Below, piece after piece: positions 21,720-33,042 of a stretch of 64,000 nucleotides of DNA; position 1 is the stretch's first letter, and each line of letters starts with the position of its first letter. Both the position numbers and the translations under genes were made by a program. Below the pieces are notes generated by a model that was not told the DNA's origin, did no database searches, and saw only the letters and a list, made by a program, of their open reading frames with translations. This stretch comes from Aedes albopictus (Eukaryota; Arthropoda; Insecta; Diptera; Culicidae), in contig NC_085137.1 of assembly GCF_035046485.1 (NCBI RefSeq), forward strand, positions 475,875,396-475,939,395. The letters are read 5' to 3'.

Positions 21720-23210
21720 TTTAAAACTCTTCCAGCATTTCCTACTATGATTTCTGTTGAAACACCTTCTATGAAATCTCCTGAAGTTCTAGGAATTCCT
21801 CCACAAATTTCTTCAAGAACTGTTTGTGGGATCATTCAATGCAATATTCCATGGATTTTTCCAGAAGTTCCTCCAGTGATTTCTCCAGGAACATTTTCAG
21901 AGATTTTATCCAGAAAACTCAGCTGTGATCCGTCAAGCAATTGCTTGCAACTGTGGTTCTACCAGCAATTCCTTCTAGGACTCCTCCAGAAATTCTTACT
22001 GTAATACCTCCAGGAGTTCTCCAAAAGTTTTCTCGTGGGATTTCTTCAGGATTTTTTTCTAGGATTAAGCATGGCAATATTCCGGACATTCTTATAGAAG
22101 TTCCTCCGATGAATTGTCTAGAAATTCCTTCAGAGATTTTATCCAGTTATTTATCATGGTATTTCTCCAGGAGCTCCCCGTGGCCTTCCTCCAGAAATTC
22201 CAGCATGGATTCCTCACATACTATTCCTGTGGTTCTTCCAATTATTCTAGCTTAGACTCCTCCAGAATTCCTAACTGTGGTTCTTCAGAAATTCTGCTAG
22301 GGGTTCCTCTAGAGCTTTCTTGTTGTGATCCTTCCGGGCAATCTTCCTGGAATTCTACTAAAAATTGCTTCGGTTGTTCTGCCAGGGATTTCTTCAAGGA
22401 CTCATCCAGGAAATCGTCCAGAGATTTTATCCAAGAATTCCTTCAGTTATTCTAACTACCGTACCTCTAAGAATGATTTTAGTGATTGCTTTAGGGTTTA
22501 GGCATTTATCCTGGCATTCTTGCTGGATTTTTCCCGGAAAATCTTCCTGAGATTTTTCAGAAACTTCTCCTGTGATTCCACCAGGGCCTTGGGTCTGCTC
22601 TGTGGATTCCTTCAGAATACCTCTACCAGTTCTTTCAGGGACTTCTCGAGATATTTCTGCAGGTATTTCTTCAAGAAATTTTTCTTTTGATTTTCCAGAC
22701 ATTCTCGATCTTTAGAAATTTCAGAATGGTTTCCTCCAGTAATCTCTAGGATTTCTGTTGAAATTTCTACAATGGTACACTCCAGAATCCTTCTAAGATT
22801 TCCTACAGTGATTTTACCTAAGATTCTTCCAGAAGTTCATCCGGTGATTCCTCCAGAAATTTTTATCCAAGAGGTTTTATCTAAAGATTTTCCCATAAAT
22901 TTCTCATGGTATTCCTCCAGGAACTCCTCTTGGCCTTTCTCAAGCAATTCCAGCTGGATTTCACAAGCAATTTCTGCTGTGTGTCTTCCAGCAATTCTTC
23001 CCATGACTCATCCAGAAATTCTTACTATAATACCTCGCGGCATTATTCTAGGGATTCTCCTAAGAATTTCTCCTGGGATTTATCCCAAAAATCTATTGCT
23101 GGGTTGATTTAACGCAAATTGAGTTACGCAATCATTATAGGATTCTGAAATCTCTAGAAGAAGTATTTCGGGAGATAATAAGTCTCTGAAATCCCATCCG
23201 AAATGGCTGG
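21720..23210 (+). repeat. 12-bp-period array inside the left arm
   Basis: Clear 12-base steps, e.g. GATTCTTCCAGA, AGTTCATCCGGT, GATTCCTCCAGA in succession near 22820. Spurious frames of 60-113 codons occur on both strands and recur identically in the right arm. Confidence 0.8.
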
Positions 23211-23261
23211 AGGAATGCTTAAAGAAGTTCCTTGAATATATGCCAAGAGGATTTCTTAGAA

Positions 23262-23483
23262 TCTTGCATTATCGAGAAAAATATCACACATAGGCGTAGC
23301 CAGTAAGGCTCGCAAGGGGCAGAACAATTGAGTACTCAAATCAGTACATATAATCAATATTCTATACTAAATTCTCAGTCATCAAATCTAAATTTATTCT
23401 TTCTTTTTTACTACTGTAAGCCACCAGAACCCGCCTTGAAAGGATTAGGCATAGTCGTAGTAAGGAAATAATAAAGGGGGGAG
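23262..23483 (+). repeat. Third, direct copy of one arm segment
   Basis: TTAGAATCTTGCATTATCGAG through GGAAATAATAAAGGGGGGAG repeats 20931-21159 in the same orientation, with a 7-base gap at CAGTAAGGCTCG relative to CAGTGATATGGGCTCG. It sits 50 bases inside the inner breakpoint of the left arm. Confidence 0.85.
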
Positions 23484-23545
23484 ACTCCCGAAAGAATCCT
23501 TAAGGACTGTATCGAAAATCAATCTATATATATCTTCTTCTATCT

Positions 23546-23801
23546 TCTATATATATAAAAATGAATTTCTGTCTGTCTGTCTGTCTGACCGTTATGGATT
23601 CAAAAACTACTGGACCGATCGGTGTGAAATTTTGTATGTGGGCATTGTTGAGGCCTGGGAAGGTTCTTAGCTTGGTGTGAGACCTCTCCGGTCTCTGGAA
23701 CGGGGGGCTCCCATACAGATGACATTGCGGGGGACGTCCCTACGGAGCGGTGTGTCAAAAACACAGTAGGCAGGCAGTACGACGTTTGCCGGGACAGCTA
23801 G
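23546..23801 (+). mobile_element. Non-autonomous Helitron-like element
   Basis: 5' end TCTATATATATAAAAATG followed by (TCTG)n, body with ACTGGACCGATCGGTGTG, and 3' end GACGTTTGCCGGGACAGCTAG followed by T. The TC start, CTAG end and TCTG run are typical of insect Helitron-like sequences. Only 256 bp, so it depends on an enzyme from elsewhere. A relic of the same family is at 10776. Confidence 0.8.
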
Positions 23802-24325
23802 TTAACTATAAACATTCAAAATGCTCTATCTCGAAGCACGGTTGGTATTTTTATTCCGGTTTTTCTATGAAATCTTCACAATATAGTTAAGTTTAGAACA
23901 GCTTGAAGAAATATGGAAAATGTTTAGTATTATTGAAAATATGGTTCTATGAGTATAGCACACAAAATATCAATCTGCACAAACTGCATTTTTTTTATTT
24001 TTTTTAAACATTTCAATAATTTGTAGCGAAAAAAATAAAGTACGGGGTAAATTCTGGAAAATAATGATTACTTCTAGCAGTTATGTACACACAACATATA
24101 ACTCAATACCGACTTTAAAAAATCTTATTTTGGATAGAAAAACCTCCAACATTAAGAATATGATCAATCCCAAAAAAACACCTTATTTTTGGTCGAACTT
24201 AGACGCTCTGTTTTAAATATCTTCTGAGGTTATAAAATTCCGTTCTCTGGTAAAACTACCTCTTCAATAGATTTAAATACATACCCAATCGAAAAAAAAG
24301 CAAATGTACAACTTCATGTATTTTT
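23802..24325. other. AT-rich spacer
   Basis: No gene or bounded element recognised. Confidence 0.35.
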
Positions 24326-26035
24326 GCCTTTCTCGTACACTAAGTGTACTGGAAAGGCTATATGTTCACTCCAAAAATGACTTTTTGATAGAAGGCCCGG
24401 AGGGTCGAGTCACATATACCAATCGACTCAGCTCGACGAATTGAGGTGATGTCTGTGTGTGTGTATGTGTGTATGTGTGTATGTGTGTGTGTGCGTGTGT
24501 GTGTATGTGTGTATGTGTGTGTACAAAAAACTCACATCACTTTTTGGCAGTAAACCTCAACCGATTTTAATGACCGATGGTTCATTCGACGCGGCATATA
24601 GTCCCATTGTTTCCAATTGAAAATGGTTCAGATCGGTCCAGCCGTTCCGGAGTTATGGCCATTTAGGTGTTCCAGACCGGTACCCCTGGGAGGGGCCAGA
24701 CATGAAAATGCAACAAACCCATGCATGCGACATATCAAACCACGGCATTTTCGATCATCTGATGAACGGTAAGCAGGAAAATAGTCTCAGAACATATCAG
24801 AACCGTTAGTGTTCCGGAACCGGTTCCAGATGTCCCGCCGGAAGTGGCCAAATATAAAAGAGATCCAAACCCATGCATGCGACACATCAAACAGCGGCAT
24901 TTTCGATAACCTGATGAACGGTTAGCAGGAACACAGTATCAGACCATATCTGAACCGGTAGTGTTCCGAAACCGGTTCTGGGTGTCCCGCCGGAAGTGGC
25001 CAAATATAAAATTGAACATATCTCATTCATGCGACACATCAAACAGCGGCATTGTTGGTAATCTGATGAACGGTTAGCAGGAAAATAGTATCAGACCATA
25101 TATGAACCGGTAGTGTTCCGGAACCGGTTCTGTGTGTCCCGCCGGAAGGTGCCAAATATAAAATTGAACATAACTCATTCATGCGGCACATCAAACAGCG
25201 GCATTTTCGATAACCTGATGAACGGTTAGATGGAAAACAGTATCAGACCATATCTGAACCAGTAGTGTTCCGGAACCGGTTCTGGGTGTTCCGCAGGAAG
25301 TGGCGAAATATAAAATTGAACATAACTCATTCATGCGACACATCAAACAGCGGCATTTTCGATAACCTGATGAACGGTTAGATGGAAAACAGTATCAGAC
25401 CATATCTGAACTGGTAGTGTTCCGGAACCGGTTCTGGGTGTCCCGCAGGAAGTGGCGAAATATAAAATTGAACATAACTTATTCATGCGACCCATCAAAC
25501 AGCGGCATTTTCTGAAACCTGATGAACGGTAAGCAGAAAAACAGTCTCAGACCATATCAGAACCGGTAGTGTTCCGGAACCGGTTCTGGAAGTCCCGCCG
25601 GAATTTGCCAAATATAAAAGGGAACATAGCTCATTCATGTGACACATCAAACAGCGGCATTTTCGGTAACCTGATGAACGGTAAGCAGGAAAATCGTCTC
25701 AGACCATATCTGAACCGGTAGTGCTCCGAAACCGGTTCCGGATGTCCCGCCGGAAGTGGCCAAATACAAAAGTGAACCAAACCCATGCATGCGACACACA
25801 AACCTCGGCATTTTCTGATGAACGGTAAGCAGAAAAATTGTCTTAGACCATATCAGAACCGGTAGTATTCCGGAAGTCCCGCCGGAAGTTGCCAAATATA
25901 AAAGTGAACCAAACCCATGCATGCGACACATCAAACAGCGGCATTTTCGATAACCTGATGAACGGTTAGCAGAAAAACAGTATCAGACCATATCTGAACC
26001 GGTAGTGTTCCGGAACCGGTTCCGGGGGGTCCCGA
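24326..26035 (-). repeat. Hairpin leader plus 152-bp satellite array 1
   Basis: Starts with a hairpin (GCCTTTCTCGTACAC, TAA, GTGTACTGGAAAGGC), then a TGTG microsatellite (about 24452-24525), a conserved block (TCCAGCCGTTCCGGAG), then about nine monomers. Anchoring on ATGCGAC: 24725, 24877, 25029, 25181, 25333, 25485, 25637, 25789, i.e. exactly 152 bp each, then 25921 (132, a 20-bp loss). Each monomer has a palindromic TTCCGGAACCGGTTC core and GATGAACGGT. Strand is arbitrary. Confidence 0.9.
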
Positions 26036-26320
26036 TGGGTGAATGTAAACTTTTTAAGGAGTGATAGAGGATCATAAATGGTGAAATAAATGTTTACGCA
26101 TATGGTTAAATCTCAACCGTTACGTAGTAATTGAACTTTACATGTTTTTAACTTTGCTTGCCTCAAACTGGTTATTACTTGAAAACGGTCAAACTTATCG
26201 CAGCTTTTTAACCCTCATTCAAAAGTTTATTTAATTTTCTACCAAAGAAGATCTTTCAATCTTTTGGTTTAGTTAAATAACTTAGTTTACTAAAGCAAAT
26301 AAGCTCGAAAGAATTGTTTT

Positions 26321-26455
26321 GCCTTTCTCGTACACCGAAGTGTACTGAAAGGCTATATGTCCACTCCAAAAACCAATTTTCGATAGAAGGCTCGGAGGGT
26401 CAAGTCACATACTAATCAACTCAGTTCGACGAATTGAGATGACATCTGTATGTGT
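26321..26455 (+). repeat. Leader relic without satellite
   Basis: GCCTTTCTCGTACAC, CGAA, GTGTACTGAAAGGC hairpin and the following conserved text to about the microsatellite position; monomers are absent. Confidence 0.75.
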
Positions 26456-26770
26456 CTATTAGAGTGGGTCAACGTTGTATGGAGAAAACTTAATTTTGAT
26501 CGCATCAACCCGGAACAAAGTTTTTTTTAATCTGTATTAGCGTCCAAAACAATTGTGCAAAATTTGGAAGCGATTGGTTGCGTCCTTGTATTCCGCCTTG
26601 CGATTGAAAATGGTATGGAATGTAGTATGGGAAAACGTACTTTTCTGCATTTTATTCAAAATTTGAATTCTTTTGTCTAACACCATGTAACTATTGACGT
26701 TAAAGTATCCAGCTTTTTACGCTATGATGAGGGGTGATTCAATTTTGACAAGTCTTGCCGACAGCCCTTG
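26456..26770 (+). repeat. Dispersed repeat (GTCAACGTTGTATGG family), copy 1
   Basis: AGAGTGGGTCAACGTTGTA then GAAAACTTAATTTTGAT and GGTATGGAATGTAGTATGGG. A diverged second copy starts near 29276 (AGGGTGAATCAACGTTGTA). No coding frame. Ends not defined. Confidence 0.5.
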
Positions 26771-27000
26771 CAGCATCAGAGTAGCCAAAAATTTCAGTTC
26801 AACTCCAGCGAAATGTCAAAAATTTTCACCATGAATGTTTTCAAGTTTTTATTTACTTTGAGTTTTTTTCTGTATGAATTTAATATAAGCTTTTTCTTTA
26901 TTTTTATGGTTTGTGATTTCCGCCCCATTTGTAATACCTCAAAAAGTGGAATAGAACATGTAAAGGAAGGCAAACAATAAATGGCATCGAAACCACCAGA
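26771..27000. other. Spacer between repeats
   Basis: Unassigned AT-rich sequence; the open frame here has no recognisable content. Confidence 0.35.
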
Positions 27001-27006
27001 TGTTTT

Positions 27007-27146
27007 GCCTTTCTCGTACACCAAGGTGTACCGAAAGGCTATATGTTCACTCCAAAAACGAAAATTTGATAGAGCCCCCGGAGGGGTCAAGTGTTATATA
27101 CCAATCGACTCAGCTCGACGAGTTGAGATGATGTCTGTGTGTATGT

Positions 27147-27178
<32 letters not shown>

Positions 27179-29110
27179 GTGTGTGTGTATGTGTACAAAA
27201 AGGTCACCTAATTTTTAGATAGTAAATATGAACCGATTTCAACGACCGATGGTTCATTCGACGCGGTATATTGCCCCATTGTTTCCTATTGAAAATGGTT
27301 CAGATCGGTCCAGCCGTTCCGGAGTTATGGCCATTTAGGTGTTCCGGACCGGTACCCTAGGAAGGGGCCAGATATGAAAATGCAACAAACCCATGCATGC
27401 GACCCATCAAACCACTGCATTTTCGATTATCTGATGAACGGGAAGTAGGAAAATGGTCTCAGACTATATCTGAACCGGTTGTGTTTCGGAACCGGTTCCG
27501 GGTGTCCTGCCGGAAGTGGCCAAATATAAAATTGAACATAACCCATGCATGCGACACGTCAAATAGCGGCATTTTCGATAATCAGTTGAATGGTGAGCAG
27601 GAAAGTAGTGTCAGACTATATTTGAACCGATAGTGTTCCAGAACCGGTTCCAGGTGTCCGGCCGGAAGTGGCCAACTAAAAAAGTGAACCAAACCCATGC
27701 ATGCGACACATCAAAGAGCGGCTTTTTCGATAACCTGATAAACGGTAAGCAGGAGAATAGTTTCAGACCATATCTTAACCGGTTGTGTTCCGGAACCGGT
27801 TCCAGGTGTCCCGTTGGAACTTGCCAAGAAAAAAACAAACCCAGGCATGCGACACATCGAATTGCGGCTTTTGCGATGACCTGATGAACGGTAAGCAGAA
27901 AAGTAGTTTCAGACTATATTTGAACCGGTAGTGTTTCAGAACCGGTTCCAGGTGTCCCGCCGGAAGTGGCCAACTAAAAAAGTGAACCAAACCCATGCAT
28001 GCGACACATCAAATAGCGGCTGGATTGATAACCAGATGAACGGTAAGCAGGAAAATAGTTTCAGACCATATCTGAACTGGTTGTGTTCCGGAACCGGTTC
28101 CAGGTGTCCCGCTGGAAGCTGCCAATTAAAAAAAACAAACCCAGGCATGCGACACATCAAACAGCGGCTTTTTCGATAACCTGATGAACGGTTAGCAGGA
28201 GAATAGTTTCAGACCATATCTGAACCGGTTGTGTTCCGGAACCGGTTCCAGGTGTCCCGGCGGAAGTGGCCAACTAGAAAAGTGAACCAAACCCATGCAT
28301 GCGACACATCAAAGAGCGGCTTTTTCGATAACCAAATGAACGTTAAGCAGTAAAATAGTTTCATCCCATATCTGAACCGGTTGTTTTCCGGAACCGGTTC
28401 CAGGTTTCCCGCCGGAAGTGGCCAATTAAAAAAGTGAACCAAACCCAGGCATGCGACACATCAAAGAGCGGCTTTTTCGATAACCAGATGAACGGTAAGC
28501 AGTAAGATAGTTTCAGTCCATATCTGAACCGATTGTGTTCCGGAACTGGTTCCAAGTGTCCCACCGGAAGAGGCCAACTATAAATCTGTACCAAACCCAT
28601 GCATGCGACGCATCAAAGAGCGACTTTTTTGATAACCAGATGAACGGTAAGCAGGACTATATCTGAACCGGTTGTGTTCCGGAACCGGTTTCAGGTTTCT
28701 CGCTGGAAGAGGCCAATTAAAAAAGTGAACCGAACCCAGACATGCGACACACCAAAAAGCGGCTTTATCGATAATCAGATTAACGGTAAGCAGGAAAATA
28801 GTTTCAGACCATATCTGAATCGCTAATATAGTGAACTGACGAAGCTGAAGGGGTGAATCCTGCTGAATGCTTCTGATGATGACCGAAGAATAGTAGGTCG
28901 AAACGCTTAACACTAAACAAGCTGTATATCACCGATAATCACCAATCAATCCTCTAAATAACATATCTGAACCGGTTGTGTTCCGGAACCGTTTCCAGAT
29001 GTCTAGCCGGAAGTGACCAGTTTAAAAAGTGAACCAAACCCATGCATGCGAAATATCAAATCATCAAAAATGTTCGATAACCAGATAAACGGGCAGCAGG
29101 AAAATAGTCT
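27007..29110 (-). repeat. Hairpin leader plus 152-bp satellite array 2
   Basis: Leader hairpin GCCTTTCTCGTACACC, AA, GGTGTACCGAAAGGC, microsatellite (about 27134-27195), conserved block, then about a dozen monomers anchored by ATGCGAC at 27397, 27549, 27701, 27847, 27999, 28147, 28299, 28451, 28603, 28742 and 29046. Most steps are 152 bp; others are 146, 148 or 139. Monomers form a different subfamily from array 1 (GAGCGGCTTTTTCG instead of CAGCGGCATTTTCG; GGTTGTGTTCC instead of GGTAGTGTTCC). Because 152 is not a multiple of 3 the overlapping minus-strand frames shift between monomers. Confidence 0.9.
28820..28961. mobile_element. Small insertion inside the satellite with 10-bp duplication
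   Basis: CATATCTGAA occurs at 28810-28819 and 28962-28971, flanking 142 bp unrelated to the monomer (CTGAAGGGGTGAATCC, GGTCGAAACGC) that ends CTAAATAA. Duplication plus A-rich end suggest a short retroposon; no tRNA-like promoter seen. Confidence 0.65.
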
Positions 29111-29275
29111 TTGACCAAGCTCTGACCACAGCTAAGATTACCGGCAGTGATGCATCGCTAAAATTACAACAAAACAAAATCGATGCAAGCGATTCATTTG
29201 CGTAAAAGAACAAAATTTTGATAAAAATTCAAGCGATCTTGCAAATCACACCATTTTCCTGAGGTGTAATTATAC

Positions 29276-29453
29276 AGTAGGGTGAATCAACGTTGTAAGG
29301 GAAAATTTTAATTTTATAGCACTTAAATTACTGCGCACAATTTTGATGCAACTGGTTGAGCCATCGCGCTCTGTAACACGGTTGAAATTTGAATGGGTTT
29401 TATTATGGGAAATTTACTTGCTTGCACTTTTTTTGTCAAACTTTACATGAATC
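29276..29453 (+). repeat. Dispersed repeat (GTCAACGTTGTATGG family), copy 2
   Basis: AGGGTGAATCAACGTTGTA then GGGAAAATTTTAATTTTA and GTTTTATTATGGG, parallel to 26456-26770. Interrupted or ended by the palindrome at 29454. Confidence 0.45.
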
Positions 29454-29540
29454 TTATACTGCAGTTCCACGCCCAATTGTCCCATGTTATATGGGAATCC
29501 CATATAACATGGGATAATTATGCGTAGAACGGCAGTATAA
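29454..29540. mobile_element. 87-bp palindromic MITE
   Basis: Almost perfect palindrome centred on 29497 (TCCCATGTTATATGGGA, one base, complement), with ends TTATACTGC and GCAGTATAA. TA dinucleotides at the edges fit Tc1/mariner-type insertion. Confidence 0.8.
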
Positions 29541-30542
29541 CCAATGATAATAAAGTAAAGGCTAAACTGTGCAGAAAAAAATTGCTGAAATGTCTTGATA
29601 ATGTTCGGCATCCAGTGCTAGTGAAGCAGTCAACTGAGAGGTTTAATATTTTTTGCAACTTCTCATCGTAATAAGCTGTTTTCCCTCACGCAAATCTGAC
29701 AGGAAAAGGCTTACTTTCCCACACCAAATTAGCAGTGTGGTAATGGTTCAGTACAGCACTGATTTGCGTTGCGTAATGAACCATTACAGCACTGTTTTCA
29801 GTTTTGATCAACTTCTTGATGCTTCTGGACGCAGGTTTAAAAATTTCTGACAACTACACAGCATAACCTGCTATGATCACACTTTCTTTTACATAGCTAT
29901 GAACATCAGTGTGGAGTTTGATGAAAAAGTTTTGTTTTAAATTATCTTCAAATCTTGCCTCAAGTAGTAATTTATGAAATTGCGAATAACGTTGAACGAA
30001 ACTCGGTGCAGAACTCGATTTTGTACAACTCGTGCTTTAAAAATCCTCATTCAGCACCTTGTGGCGTAAACTACTATTTCAGCTCTGCTTATACGTTTAA
30101 CATAATACATAACATAGGAATAAGAGCCATCAATAAGTTTCCAAATTTGATTATGGCTTTGATAAGGTTCTTGCTTTTCTGAACAAGGCTGACACAAATT
30201 TCGATTTTTTCTTAAGTCAAGAGGGGTCCCCCTTCGAAATTTTGGATCGGAATTCAACACTTTGAGGAAGGGCACAAATGAATAAACCAATAAATTTTTA
30301 AATTTTAAGGTGAAGAGTCCTCCAGAAAATTTCTTACCAAACCCGATGAGTTAAGCGGTTTTGCTTAATTGTTTGAGTATTTTTTTCATCAAATACATTT
30401 ATTATTTATCAACTCCACCCCCTCATTGAAGAACGAGCACTGTGACAAAAGAAGAAAATGAAATTTTTTCCGTTCTAGAGTATTTTCAGGATTCAGGAAC
30501 ACTTCGGCTTATGTCGACGGAAATATCTTAGAGTACATATTC
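29541..30542. other. Unassigned region
   Basis: Contains two diverged TAATGGTTCA...ACAGCACTG words (about 29740-29800) but no bounded element. Short open frames have no recognisable content. Confidence 0.3.
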
Positions 30543-30590
30543 GACGAGAAAGGCGCAATCACCACTAGGTGGATTAATCTGGGTTTTTAT
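30543..30590. repeat. Terminal-like motif of the GCCTTTCTCGTAC family
   Basis: GACGAGAAAGGCGCAATCAC then TAGGTGGATTAATC. The first part is the inverted form of the leader start at 24326/26321/27007, so it may be the far end of that repeat family. Confidence 0.45.
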
Positions 30591-30699
30591 TTTCGTAATC
30601 GTTCTTTGAAGACGCTTAAAAAATGAGTTCCTCGAAAAAAGGCCTATTTTTCAATTTTAAGAATTGCCCTAAACTGCGGAGGGAATTTTTCTTGATTAA

Positions 30700-30946
30700 G
30701 GCCGGACGGGACGGTGGTTGAATCGTCCGCCATTGCTCTGTTGATGGCAAGATGCAAATCTCAACTTCTACTTCATATTATTGGCTAGAAATTTGATCGT
30801 TCATTTGCTCACTTGCGGTGCACAATCGACTAAAGTTTCAGCTACGTCAGTGCAGTGGAAATTGATATTTGCTTCTTCAAAATCGCGAGGCAAATTGTTA
30901 GAAAGAGAAGGAAGATAGGAAAAATTACACGTCGTCCCGTGTGGCC
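30700..30946. mobile_element. TTAA-flanked MITE
   Basis: GGCCGGACGGGACG at the left and CGTCCCGTGTGGCC at the right, with TTAA at 30696-30699 and 30947-30950. Non-coding, 247 bp; TTAA preference is that of piggyBac-type transposases. Confidence 0.8.
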
Positions 30947-30950
30947 TTAA

Positions 30951-31239
30951 AATAATTTCCTATATCATGGGCATTCTGGAAAAGAATATATTTGCGCATA
31001 AATAAGTGAAAAAATTGAATATTTTCCCACAGTTTTCGCAATTTTATATTTTTAGGAGGTGTCCAAAATTTTAAAAACATATGTGCAATCTTTGAGATAA
31101 AAGTCCAAGTAAAATGATTATTTTTTGAAAATCAGAACTGCCATTCTTTATTTAAGAGATTTAAATAGTATCTCCAAAAATAAAGTTAGGTTTATTTTGA
31201 ACAGATTATTTTTCAGGCAATTGTGAACGTTTATAGTTA
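30951..31239. other. AT-rich spacer
   Basis: Nothing recognised. Confidence 0.35.
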
Positions 31240-31500
31240 ATTTCCGATACAGTCCTTAGAAGAATTCCCATGAGAATATCTGGAGCTTTTTTTTGAGATT
31301 CCCTGCAAAAAATGATCAAAAATCCCTAAATTCATTGGAGAAATTTAAGTGGGTATTTTGAGAAACCAAGATGAGCTCTTGAAATAACGTCTGCAAGAAT
31401 TCTATTATAAATTCCTGCAGTAGTTTTACAAGGATTCCTGAAAGCACTCATCAAAGAAACTCGTGAACGAATTCGTAAAAAATTGAACACTAGGTTCCGG
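31240..31500. repeat. Degenerate 12-bp-period array
   Basis: AGAAGAATTCCC, GAATATCTGGAGC, CAAGGATTCCTG and similar words just outside the element at 31574. Confidence 0.5.
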
Positions 31501-32320
31501 AATAAAAAAGGGTCATTGGAATTGTCCATATTGGGAAAAGTGAATTTCGATATGAGAAAAGTTTAGTTTCAGAGGGGCCATCCATATACCACGTGGACAT
31601 CTTGGAGGAGGAGGGGGTTCGAGAAAAGTCCACACTTGTCCACGGAGACGGGGGTGGGGGTCTGTCAAATGTCCACGTGGACAACATTGATATAAAAATA
31701 AGGAAACAAAGATACATTAACGAAACAAATAATAATAACAAGTAATGTTCGAAACAATTTCCGAAGCATCTCCCGGAGCAACTTTTGGAAAATATCCTGA
31801 GGAATTAAAAAAAAGTCAGGAGTTACAAGATGAAATTCCAGGAGATAATTTTAATGGATTTCAGAAAAATATTCATGGGAACTTACCATAAGCATTAGCT
31901 AGTATTAGCATCAAGCGAGTCGCACAAATTCGTAGTTGTTACAGTCCTAGAATGAGAGTTGCCTTCTTCCCGTCTGTTACCGAAGAACAAAGATATAGGA
32001 CTGACATCTGACTCTACGACAAGATCGATGCAATCTGGTAGAGTTCTCCTAAGAACTTCCAAAAAATTTCTCTTTTAGAAGAATACCTAAAAAAATGTCC
32101 AGGAAAATATTCGAAAGATTTTCTGAAGAAACTTCCACAAAAGTTCCCTCAGGAATTTTCGAAGGAACTTTTGAAGATTTTGCGGAGGATCTTCCAGAAA
32201 AATCAGAGCAAAAAATTAAGAAGAATTTACGAAGGTACTTTTGGAGAACTTCCGAGAGAAACTCCTGACAGAATTCCCTGGGATGCTTCAGGAAGATTTG
32301 CCAGAAAAAAATACAGAAGA

Positions 32321-32542
32321 ACACAGCTAATCGCGTTCGGTAGTTTTACCGAAATCTCAACCGCTGAGCGTTCGGTAATGGATTTTTACCGAAATTCTGT
32401 AAAAAAATACCAAGTTTCGGTCAAATGTTATCGTTTATCTGTCAAACTTATGAAGATCGGTAGAAGTTGCAAACTTTACCGAACTTAACGGTTGAGATTT
32501 CGGTAAAACATTACCGAAGTCGGTAATTTTTTCTTAGTGTGT
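32321..32542. mobile_element. Nested MITE rich in ACCGAAATCTCAACCG
   Basis: Inverted subterminal arms of about 45 bp: TTTTACCGAAATCTCAACCG appears near 32345 and inverted near 32505; outer words ACACAGCTAA and (inverted) ACACACTAAGAAAAAA. Sits inside the 2.37-kb element. Confidence 0.7.
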
Positions 32543-33042
32543 ACCCAGTGATCCCAATAGTATCTCGTAAAGGAATTCCCGGTGAAACTATTACAGGAAT
32601 TCCCTATCAAAGAAAGATCCCGAAGCAACTTCCGGAAAAACTTTTGAAAAAATTCCCCGTAGAGCCCCCAGCGAAATCCTAAGAGGAAATCCTAGTGGGG
32701 TATCTAAAGATATCACTAATGAAACTTCTTTGAGGAATACCCTAAAAAATTTCACTATGAATTCCCAGTAAAGCATCTGAAAGAATCTCCGGCGGAATTT
32801 CTGGAGGATTTCACAATGGGAAGACCTTTTGGAGAAATTTTCTCAACAAATTATGACAATCATGGAAAGAAAAACATTCCGTGCAATTAAAAATAATGTT
32901 GTGCTTCTTTTAGAAGACTTTAAAAGAAGTAACTCAAAGGGTGTTTCCCCTTGCAATTATTTAATAAAAAAAAAATATTTGTGCCTATTGCGAAAACTAC
33001 AGAATAATTCATTAAGTTATAAACTATACATAAAACATTGCT

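Larger units (their letters stand above)
20230..23211 (+). repeat. Left arm of the giant inverted repeat
   Basis: Matches 34551-37917 on the opposite strand. Sample landmarks in both: ACTCTCAGGCG near the outer side, TTACACTAATT, GCTGTGATCCGTCAAGC, and ATCCGAAATGGCTGGAGG at the inner breakpoint, after which the two arms diverge inside a 12-bp array. Confidence 0.85.

Noticed and set aside
22114..22455. 113-codon frame conserved in the other arm (35307-35648)
   Set aside because: Conservation reflects the near-identity of the inverted arms as DNA, not coding selection; it lies wholly in a 12-bp array.
25647..28913. Series of overlapping minus-strand frames of about 70-110 codons
   Set aside because: They are frame-shifted readings of the 152-bp satellite monomer, which is not a multiple of three.
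24326..29110. Regularly spaced repeats as a possible CRISPR array
   Set aside because: Whole 152-bp monomers repeat with no short repeat/unique spacer pattern, no cas genes, and a eukaryotic context.
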